From DASYTH01 sp035762905 (GTDB lineage: Bacteria > Actinomycetota > Actinomycetes > Mycobacteriales > Pseudonocardiaceae), in the NCBI RefSeq assembly GCF_035762905.1, contig NZ_DASUCC010000026.1:1-12158 (forward strand): a stretch of DNA of 12,158 nucleotides, read 5' to 3'. The translations under genes and the position numbers were made by a program. How positions within the stretch are numbered: position 1 is the stretch's first letter; each line of letters opens with the position of its first letter. This document shows positions 1 through 7,235 of this stretch, piece by piece. The notes beneath the pieces were generated by a model. It did not search any database. It was given only the letters and a program-made list of their open reading frames with translations, and was not told the DNA's origin.

Positions 1-3000
1 AACCGCGCCCCGGCCCAGGCACTGGCCACCGCCCTGGCCCACCTCCACACCCACGGCGCCACCATCGACTGGCACACCCAATTCGGCACCCGCCAACCCA
101 TCGACCTGCCCACCTACGCCTTCCAACGACAGCGCTACTGGATGGACTTCCTGGCCGGGTCGGAGTCGGCGGACGTGGCCTCCGCGGGCCTGTCCGACCC
201 GAACCATCCGCTGCTCGGCGCCGTGCTGGACCACCCGGGCACCGACGAGGTGGTCTTCACCGGCCGGTGGTCCCTGCGGACGCACGCATGGCTGGCCGAT
301 CACGCCGTGTTCGGTGCGGTCGTCGTACCGGCGACGGCCTACCTGGACCTGGCGCTGTCGGTGGGCCGGCACGTCGGGTGTGCCGCGATCGAGGATCTCA
401 CCCTGGAACTTCCGCTGATTCTCCCCGACTCGGGCGACGTGGCGGTTCGGGTCGTCGCCGGTGCGCCGGACGAGACCGGCCGCCGCTCCCTGGACGTGTA
501 CTCGCGTCCCGACTCGTCCGGCGCAGCCGAAGGCCCGGAGCTGGGTGGCTGGACCCGGCACGCGGTGGGGAACCTGGCTCCGGGCGAGTGGGCCGATGAC
601 CCGCGATCGCTCGCCGGGTGGCCACCGGCCGGGGCGCGGCGCCTCGACCTCGACGGTCTCTACGACACGTTCGCGGACGCGGGTTTCGACTACGGTCCGG
701 CGTTCCGCGGGCTGCGCGAGGTCTGGCAGTCCGGCGACGATCTCTTCGCCCTCGCCACGCTGCCGGACACCGCCGGTGGCGGGTTCGCACTGCATCCGGC
801 ACTGATCGACACCGTGCTGCACGCGGCGGTGGCCGGCGGGGTCATCCAGGTGACGGGCGATCAAGGCTGGATGCCCTTCTCGTGGTCCGGCGTGCGGCTG
901 GCCGGCGAGTGCGGCCCGACCGTGCGGGTCCGGCTGTCCCCGGCCGGCGAAGGCGTCGTGTCCCTGGCGATCGCCGGCGAACACGGCCGCACGATCGCGC
1001 AGGTCGAGGCGTTGACGTTCCGGCCGGCGAGTGCCGAGCAGGTGCGCGCGGCGCGCGGCGGGCCCGAGCAGTCGTTGTTCGAACTGGACTGGCGACCGGT
1101 CCAGCAGAGCGAGCGGGAAACCCGGCGCGGGCCATGGGGCGTTCTGGGCGCGCCGGACGGCCTTGCCGCTCGGCTCCGCGCGGCGGGCGACGAGAGCGTC
1201 GTGTCCTACTCGTCCATCGACGAGGTCCTTTCCGGACAGACGCCGCCGCAGATCGTCCTGTGCCTGGACGATTTCGTCGCCGTAGGACCCGATCTGCTCA
1301 CCGTGGTCGGCGACGCGGACAAGCGCGTCCTCGACTGGGTCCAGCGGTTCCTCGCCGAGGATCGGCTCGCCGAGTCGACGCTGGTGGTGCTCACTCGGCT
1401 GGCCGTCGACACCGGCGCGGGCGTCGAGAGCCTCCCCGGCGCGTCCGTGTGGGGTCTGATCCGGTCCGCCCAGACCGAGCACCCCGGCAGGTTCCGGCTG
1501 GTGGACATCGACGACGAGGAAACCTCGCTGGCCCGCTTCCCGGACGCGCTCGCCATCGACGCGGACCAGTTGGCGGTGCGCGGCGACGCGTACCTGGTCC
1601 CCCGCATGGTCCGGGCCGCACCCGCGCAGACGCGGCTGGCGGCCCCGGCAGGCGCGGTCCGGCTCGGCATCCCGAACAAGGGGACGCTGGAGAACGTGAC
1701 CTGGGTGCCGTGCCCCGAGGTGGAAGCGCCGCTGACCAGCGGTCAGGTCCGGGTCGCCGTTTCGGCGGCGGGGCTCAACTTCCGGGACGTCACGATCGCC
1801 CTCGGCCTGGTGGACCGGACGGCCATCGACGCCGGACTCGGCAGTGAGGGCGCCGGGGTCGTGCTCGAGGTGGCCGACGACGTGACCCGGTTTTCGCCGG
1901 GTGACCGGGTGACCGGCATCTTCTCCGGCGCCTTCGGCCGGGTTGCCGTCGCGGATCACCGGATGCTCGTGCCCATCCCCGACGGGTGGAGCTACGCCGA
2001 GGCGGCCGCCGTGCCGTGCAGTTTCCTCACGGCCTACTACGCGCTCTTCCGCGTGATGAAGCTCAAGCAGGGACAGCGGATCCTCATCCACGCCGCGGCC
2101 GGCGGCGTCGGGATGGCCGCCGTCGCGATGGCCAAGCACGTCGGCGCCGAGATCTACGGGACCGCGAGCCCGGCCAAGTGGCCCACCCTGCGCGCGCTCG
2201 GCATCGACGACGAGCACCTGGCATCGTCGCGCGATCTGGAGTTCGCGAAGAAGTTCCTGGACTCCACGGGCGGTCGCGGGGTGGACGCCGTGCTGAACTC
2301 GCTCGCGCACCAGTTCGTCGACGCCTCGCTGACGCTGCTCCCCGACGGCGGGAACTTCGTCGAGATGGGCAAGACGGACATCCGCGATCCGCACCAGGTG
2401 GCGGCCGATCACCCCGGAGTCGACTACGAGGCGTTCGACCTCTACGCGACCGGCCCGGACACGATCCACGAGATGTTCCAGGCCGTCATGGCGCTGTTCG
2501 CCGACGGGCGGGTGCGGCACAGCCCGGTCGCCGTACGGAACATCGGCGAGGCGCGCACGGTGCTCCGCGAGATGAGCCAGGGCCGCCACGTCGGCAAGGT
2601 GGTCTTCGAGGTGGGCGACGACTTCGGCGGTGGCACCGTGCTGGTCACCGGCGGGACCGGCGGAGTGGGTTCGCTGGTGGCGCGGCACCTGGTCGCCGAG
2701 CGCGGCGTGCGAAGTCTGCTGCTGGCCAGTCGCAGCGGGATGGCGGCCGACGGGGTTGCCGAACTGGTCGAGGAACTGGCGGACGCGGGCGCCGAGGTCC
2801 GGGTCGCGGCCTGCGACGTCGCGGACCGGGCTGCCGTTGCGGACCTGCTCGCGGACCTGCCCGGCCGGTACCCACTGACCGCGGTCGTGCACGCGGCGGG
2901 TGTGCTCGCCGACGGCACCGTCGAGTCGCTGACCGCGGAAAGCCTCGACCACGTGCTGGGCGCCAAGGTCGGCGGTGCGGTCAACCTGCACGAGTTGACC

Positions 3001-3948
3001 AGGCACCGCCCGCTGTCGGCGTTCATCCAGTTCTCCGCCTTCGCGGGCACGCTCGGCACCGGCGGACAGGCGAACTACGCCGCGGCGAACGGGTTCCTGG
3101 ACGGTCTTGCGGCGCAGCGCAGGGCGTCCGGCCTGGTCGGCACCGCGCTGTGCTGGGGCTTGTGGGAGCAGAGCAGCGGCATGACCGGGGACCTGGAGGC
3201 GGCCGATCTGTCCCGGCTGCGGCGGATGGGCGTCGCCGCGATGCCGACCGCCGAGGCACTGGCCCTGTTCGACTCGGCCTGCGCGATCGACAAGCCGGTC
3301 CTCATCCCGGCCCGGGTGGACATCGCCGCGCTGCGCAACAGGACCGGTGCCGAGCTGCCGCCGCTGCTGCGCGACCTCGCCGACGGCGGCCGGCAACGCC
3401 GTAACCGGGCGGGCACGGCCACGGACGGTGGCCCGCTCGGGCTGTCCGCCCGGCTGGCCACCCTGCCGGCGGACGAGGCGCAGGCGGCCGTCCTGGACTG
3501 GGTCCGCGACCAGGTCGCCGTCGTGCTCGGACACCCGTCCGGCGCGGTCGTCGACGCCGAAAAGGCGTTCACGCAGCTCGGATTCGACTCGCTGACCTCG
3601 GTCGAACTGTGCAACCGCCTGGCGTCCCAGACCGGGCTGCGCCTGCCGTCCACCCTCGTCTTCAGCTACCCCACATCACGCGAGCTCGGCGAGCACCTGT
3701 TCGGCCTGCTACGTCCGGAACCGGAACCGGAGCAGGGCTCGGCCGACGACGCCGCGATCCGACTGGTGCTGCGCGACATCTCGATCGACAGCCTGCGCAG
3801 CGCGGGCGTCCTTGAGCTGGTGCTGGCGTGCGCCAACCCGGCCGCGGGCGGCGACGGAGCGCAGGCGGAGGCGGACTCCGGCGCCGACGAACTGTCCGGC
3901 CTGGACCTGGACGCTCTGGTGGACCTGGCTCTGGACGAGAAGAGGTAG
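1..3948 (+). CDS. Type I modular PKS, 5'-partial: (AT)-DH-ER-KR-ACP-docking domain
   Basis: The frame is open from base 1; the first 47 codons are the end of an AT domain and the post-AT linker (PTYAFQRQRYW), so the true start lies outside and KS plus most of AT are missing. Of the 1315 residues in the window: DH about 69-342, with His101 in HxxxGxxxxP and Asp270 in HPALID; KR structural subdomain about 359-540; ER about 555-871, with the NADPH loop HAAAGGVG; KR about 878-1110; ACP about 1154-1235, with phosphopantetheine Ser1197 in GFDSL; C-terminal docking helices about 1245-1315. This is a fully reducing extension module. KR has Lys989, Tyr1026 and Asn1030 and the B-type Asp971 (LAD instead of LDD), but Ala1013 sits where the catalytic Ser belongs (Tyr minus 13). 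ER Val604 replaces the Tyr of 2S-type enzymes. The extender unit cannot be read because the AT is cut. The stop is 5 nt before the next PKS gene, which should receive the chain. Confidence 0.96.
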   Translation, partial: NRAPAQALATALAHLHTHGATIDWHTQFGTRQPIDLPTYAFQRQRYWMDFLAGSESADVASAGLSDPNHPLLGAVLDHPGTDEVVFTGRWSLRTHAWLADHAVFGAVVVPATAYLDLALSVGRHVGCAAIEDLTLELPLILPDSGDVAVRVVAGAPDETGRRSLDVYSRPDSSGAAEGPELGGWTRHAVGNLAPGEWADDPRSLAGWPPAGARRLDLDGLYDTFADAGFDYGPAFRGLREVWQSGDDLFALATLPDTAGGGFALHPALIDTVLHAAVAGGVIQVTGDQGWMPFSWSGVRLAGECGPTVRVRLSPAGEGVVSLAIAGEHGRTIAQVEALTFRPASAEQVRAARGGPEQSLFELDWRPVQQSERETRRGPWGVLGAPDGLAARLRAAGDESVVSYSSIDEVLSGQTPPQIVLCLDDFVAVGPDLLTVVGDADKRVLDWVQRFLAEDRLAESTLVVLTRLAVDTGAGVESLPGASVWGLIRSAQTEHPGRFRLVDIDDEETSLARFPDALAIDADQLAVRGDAYLVPRMVRAAPAQTRLAAPAGAVRLGIPNKGTLENVTWVPCPEVEAPLTSGQVRVAVSAAGLNFRDVTIALGLVDRTAIDAGLGSEGAGVVLEVADDVTRFSPGDRVTGIFSGAFGRVAVADHRMLVPIPDGWSYAEAAAVPCSFLTAYYALFRVMKLKQGQRILIHAAAGGVGMAAVAMAKHVGAEIYGTASPAKWPTLRALGIDDEHLASSRDLEFAKKFLDSTGGRGVDAVLNSLAHQFVDASLTLLPDGGNFVEMGKTDIRDPHQVAADHPGVDYEAFDLYATGPDTIHEMFQAVMALFADGRVRHSPVAVRNIGEARTVLREMSQGRHVGKVVFEVGDDFGGGTVLVTGGTGGVGSLVARHLVAERGVRSLLLASRSGMAADGVAELVEELADAGAEVRVAACDVADRAAVADLLADLPGRYPLTAVVHAAGVLADGTVESLTAESLDHVLGAKVGGAVNLHELTRHRPLSAFIQFSAFAGTLGTGGQANYAAANGFLDGLAAQRRASGLVGTALCWGLWEQSSGMTGDLEAADLSRLRRMGVAAMPTAEALALFDSACAIDKPVLIPARVDIAALRNRTGAELPPLLRDLADGGRQRRNRAGTATDGGPLGLSARLATLPADEAQAAVLDWVRDQVAVVLGHPSGAVVDAEKAFTQLGFDSLTSVELCNRLASQTGLRLPSTLVFSYPTSRELGEHLFGLLRPEPEPEQGSADDAAIRLVLRDISIDSLRSAGVLELVLACANPAAGGDGAQAEADSGADELSGLDLDALVDLALDEKR

Positions 3949-3953
3949 CGGAC

Positions 3954-6900
3954 ATGACGGATGGCACGGCGGACGGCGCGGACCGGGTCCAGCGGGCGCT
4001 GCGCACGCTGCTGGAGGAGCGCGACCGCCTCCGGCAGGAGAACGACGCCCTGAAAGCCGGCCGCGGCGAACCGATCGCCGTGGTGGCCATGGCGTGCCGC
4101 TACCCGGGAGGCGTGTCGACGCCCGAGGAACTGTGGGCGGTGATCCGCGACGGCCGCGACGTCGTGGGCGACTTCCCGCACGACCGCGGCTGGCGCGACG
4201 TGTACGACCCGGAGCCCGACACCGTCGGCGGCGCGTACACCCGGCAGGGCGGGTTCCTGACCGACGTGGCCGGTTTCGACGCGGAATTCTTCGGCATCAG
4301 CCCGCGCGAGGCGCTTGCGGTCGATCCGCACCACCGGCTGTTGCTCGAGACGTCGTGGGAGGCCTTCGAGCGGGCCGGCATCGTTCCCGCCGACGTACGC
4401 GGGGCCGACGTCGGCGTCTTCTCCGGGGTGAGCTCGTCCGAGTACGGATGGCGTTTCCTCGAGGCGGGGCAGAAGGATCTGGAGGGCTACCTGCTCTACG
4501 GCAGCGCGCTGAGCGTCGCGTCCGGCCGGGTGGCCTACGAGCTGGGGCTGACCGGGCCGGCGGTGTCGGTGGACACGGCGTGTTCATCGTCGCTGGTGGC
4601 CCTGCACCTGGCGATGCAGGCACTGCGTTCCGGGGAGTGCTCACTCGCGCTGGCCGGCGGGGCGGCGGTGATGCCGACGCCCGCGTTCTTCGTGGAGTTC
4701 TCCCGGCAGCGCGCGCTGTCGCCCGATGGCCGGTGCAAGGCCTTCGCGGACGGAGCCGATGGCACCGGCTGGGCCGAGGGCGTTGGGGTGCTGCTGCTCG
4801 AGCGGCTGTCCGACGCCCGCCGGGCCGGTCACCCGGTGCTGGCCGTGCTTCGCGGTTCCGCGGTGAATCAGGACGGGGCCAGCAACGGGTTGACCGCTCC
4901 CAACGGCCGTGCCCAGGAACAGGTGATCCGCAAGGCACTGGCGAACGCCGGGGTCTCGGCCGCCGAGGTGGACCTCGTCGAAGCCCACGGCACCGGAACC
5001 GTGCTCGGCGATCCGATCGAGGCGGGTGCGCTGCTGGCGACCTACGGGCAGGACCGGGCGGCGGGCCGGCCGCTCTGGCTGGGATCCCTGAAGTCGAACC
5101 TGGGGCACGCCATGGCCGCCGCCGGCGTCGGTGGCGTGATCAAGGCCGTGCTGGCGCTGCGGAACGGGTACCTGCCGAAGACCCTGCACGTGCGGGCGCC
5201 CTCGACGCACGTGGACTGGTCCAGCGGTGCGATCGAGCTTCTGGTGGAGGGGCGGGAGTGGACCCGGCCGGACGGTCCGCGGCGGGCCGCGGTGTCCTCG
5301 TTCGGCGTCAGCGGCACCAACGCACACGTGATCCTGGAAGAAGAACCGCCGCGGGAGCAGGCGGAGGAGCGCGGTGCCGACTCGGGCGTCGTCGGCGGGC
5401 TCGTGCCGTGGGTGGTGTCGGCCAAGAGCGCGAAGGCGCTGGAACTGCAGGCGGGCAAGCTGCGCGATTTCGCCGCCGCCGAGCCGGGTGCGGATGTCGC
5501 CGATGTCGGCGCCTCGCTGGTGTCGAGCCGGTCGCGGTTCGCGCACCGGGCGGTGGTCCTCGGCCGCGACCGGGACGAGCTGCGCAGCGGCTTGGCGTCG
5601 CTGTGCGACGGTGCGGAGTCCGCGACGGTGCTGCGCGGTGTCGCCGGGAACCTCGGCGGGGTCGCGTTCATGTTCCCCGGACAGGGATCGCAGTGGGTCG
5701 GCATGGGCCGGCAGCTGTATGACGCCTTTCCGGTCTTCGCGCAGACCATGGACGCGTGCTCGGCCGCGCTGGCCGAGTGGGTCGACTGGTCGCTGCTCGA
5801 CGTGGTGCGCGGCGTGCCGGGGGCGCCAGGCATGGACCGGGTGGACGTCGTTCAGCCGGCGCTGTTCTCGGTGATGGTGTCCATGGCCGCCCTGTGGCGG
5901 TCCTGGGGCGTGCAGCCGGCCGCGGTGGTCGGGCACAGCCAGGGCGAGATCGCCGCCGCCTACGTGTGCGGTGCACTGTCCTTACGGGACGCCGCCAAGG
6001 TCGTCGCGCTGCGCAGCAAGGCCCTGGTCGAGCTGATCGGTCACGGCGGGATGGCGTCGGTCGCGGAGTCCGAGGAGGTCGTGACGGAACGGCTCGCGCC
6101 GTGGCGTGACCGGGTGAGCGTCGCCGTGGTCAACGGACCCCGTTCCGTTGTGGTGTCCGGGGAACCGGCCGCACTCGACGAGTTCGTGGCGCGGATGACG
6201 GCCGACGGTGTTCAGGCCCGGCGGATCAAGGTCGACTACGCCTCCCATTCCCACCAGGTGACCCGGGTCCGCGACCAGGTGCTCGGCGCGCTGTCCGACA
6301 TCCGCCCGACAACGTCGAAGCCGCCGTTCTTCTACTCCACCCTGTACGGCGAGATCATCGACACCGCGGAGCTGACCGGCGAGTACTGGTACGACAACCT
6401 GCGCGAAAAGGTCCGCTTCGAGTCCTCGGTGCGGCGGCTGGCCGACGACGGCTTCCGGGTGTTCGTCGAGCTGAGCCCGCACCCGGTGCTGACCGTGCCG
6501 GTGCAGGAGATCGTCGAGGACGTTGCGGGCGCGGTGGTCCTGTCGTCGTCGCGGCGGGACTCCGACGAGGTGGCGGCCGTGGTCGGCTCGCTGGCCCAAC
6601 TCCACGTCCGGGGCGGGTCGGTGGACTGGGACGCCCTGTTCGGGACGCGCCGGCGGGTGGATCTTCCGACGTATGCGTTCCAGCGGCAGCGGTACTGGCT
6701 GAGCTCCTCGCCGACGGCGGTGGCCGAGGTGTCCGAAACGCCTGCGGACGACTCCGGCTCGGACCACCTGGTCCCGCTGTCCGACCGGATCTCCGGCCTG
6801 GCCGAAGACGAGGCGAAGACCGTCGTCCTCGAGCACGTCCTCGACAAGATCGCCGGCGTCCTCGGTCACTCGTCCGGCGCCGCCATCGACCCGGACCAGG

Positions 6901-7058
6901 AGATGGTGGCGCTCGGCTTCGACTCACTGCTGTCCCTCGAGCTGAGCAAACGGCTGGCCGCGTCGACCGGACTCAAGCTGAGGGCGAACCTGGTGCTGCG
7001 GCACCCGGCGCCGCGACTGATCGCCGCGCACATCATGTCCGCGATGGTCAAGCGGTGA
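3954..7058 (+). CDS. Type I modular PKS, single module KS-AT-ACP (methylmalonyl-type AT)
   Basis: This 1034-residue protein starts at the ATG 5 nt after the upstream stop, preceded by AAGAGG; that start gives a typical N-terminal docking coil (about residues 10-34, rich in Leu/Glu/Arg) directly before the KS. KS about 36-460 has Cys210 (TACSSSL), His345 (EAHGTGT) and His385 (KSNLGH), so it is an elongating KS. AT about 565-860 has Ser662 in GHSQGE, RVDVVQ upstream and YASH (His765), the signature set for methylmalonyl-CoA. ACP about 940-1030 has Ser991 in GFDSL. There is no KR, DH, ER or thioesterase, so the module should add a propionate unit and leave the beta-ketone. The protein ends just after the last ACP helix without a docking tail, unlike the upstream protein. 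An in-frame TTA codon (5982-5984) lies in the AT. It most likely passes the chain to the NRPS encoded next. Confidence 0.97.
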   Translation: MTDGTADGADRVQRALRTLLEERDRLRQENDALKAGRGEPIAVVAMACRYPGGVSTPEELWAVIRDGRDVVGDFPHDRGWRDVYDPEPDTVGGAYTRQGGFLTDVAGFDAEFFGISPREALAVDPHHRLLLETSWEAFERAGIVPADVRGADVGVFSGVSSSEYGWRFLEAGQKDLEGYLLYGSALSVASGRVAYELGLTGPAVSVDTACSSSLVALHLAMQALRSGECSLALAGGAAVMPTPAFFVEFSRQRALSPDGRCKAFADGADGTGWAEGVGVLLLERLSDARRAGHPVLAVLRGSAVNQDGASNGLTAPNGRAQEQVIRKALANAGVSAAEVDLVEAHGTGTVLGDPIEAGALLATYGQDRAAGRPLWLGSLKSNLGHAMAAAGVGGVIKAVLALRNGYLPKTLHVRAPSTHVDWSSGAIELLVEGREWTRPDGPRRAAVSSFGVSGTNAHVILEEEPPREQAEERGADSGVVGGLVPWVVSAKSAKALELQAGKLRDFAAAEPGADVADVGASLVSSRSRFAHRAVVLGRDRDELRSGLASLCDGAESATVLRGVAGNLGGVAFMFPGQGSQWVGMGRQLYDAFPVFAQTMDACSAALAEWVDWSLLDVVRGVPGAPGMDRVDVVQPALFSVMVSMAALWRSWGVQPAAVVGHSQGEIAAAYVCGALSLRDAAKVVALRSKALVELIGHGGMASVAESEEVVTERLAPWRDRVSVAVVNGPRSVVVSGEPAALDEFVARMTADGVQARRIKVDYASHSHQVTRVRDQVLGALSDIRPTTSKPPFFYSTLYGEIIDTAELTGEYWYDNLREKVRFESSVRRLADDGFRVFVELSPHPVLTVPVQEIVEDVAGAVVLSSSRRDSDEVAAVVGSLAQLHVRGGSVDWDALFGTRRRVDLPTYAFQRQRYWLSSSPTAVAEVSETPADDSGSDHLVPLSDRISGLAEDEAKTVVLEHVLDKIAGVLGHSSGAAIDPDQEMVALGFDSLLSLELSKRLAASTGLKLRANLVLRHPAPRLIAAHIMSAMVKR
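5982..5984 (+). promoter_or_regulatory. Rare TTA leucine codon in the PKS AT domain
   Basis: The codon for Leu in the AT segment GALSLRD is TTA, the only in-frame TTA I found in the window. In Streptomyces, TTA codons are read by the bldA tRNA and often make secondary-metabolism genes depend on developmental stage. Whether that applies here depends on the host. Confidence 0.75.
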
Positions 7059-7098
7059 ACGCCGGGCGCAGTTCCGCGCCGCCGGACTGTCCTGCCGA

Positions 7099-7132
7099 CG
7101 GGACACCGCAAGCTGCACAGCGGCTTGTCCCG
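7099..7132 (+). terminator. Hairpin in the PKS-NRPS intergenic gap (possible terminator or attenuator)
   Basis: In the 177-nt gap 7059-7235 the arm CGGGACACCGC (7099-7109) pairs with GCGG and TGTCCCG (7120-7132, with a 2-nt CT bulge) across a 10-nt loop. No T-run follows, so it is not a classic intrinsic terminator. TGTCC at 7089-7093 could pair instead with GGACA at 7101-7105, which would exclude the larger hairpin. Function is inferred only. I see no convincing promoter and no small gene in the rest of the gap. Confidence 0.35.
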
Positions 7133-7220
7133 CTCGGCGCCACCTTGTCTTGAACGGCTGACGCGCATCCCTGATGGTGGGGGGTGGTTGTGAGTTCTCT
7201 GATTCCCGGGCCTGTTCGTT

Positions 7221-7226
7221 GAGGGG
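7221..7226 (+). promoter_or_regulatory. Ribosome binding site choosing the GTG start of the NRPS gene
   Basis: GAGGGG ends 9 nt before the GTG at 7236 but directly touches the in-frame TTG at 7227, so GTG 7236 is the more plausible start. Confidence 0.6.
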
Positions 7227-7235
7227 TTGATCTTT

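Noticed and set aside
142..144. ATG as start of the first PKS gene
   Set aside because: The frame is open to base 1 and the upstream codons encode the conserved post-AT linker ending in RQRYW, so this is an internal Met.
3828..3953. Upstream ATG extension of the second PKS gene
   Set aside because: The 42 extra codons overlap the end of the first gene and give an Arg/Gly-rich non-family peptide; the ATG at 3954 gives the standard docking coil and has purine-rich sequence before it.
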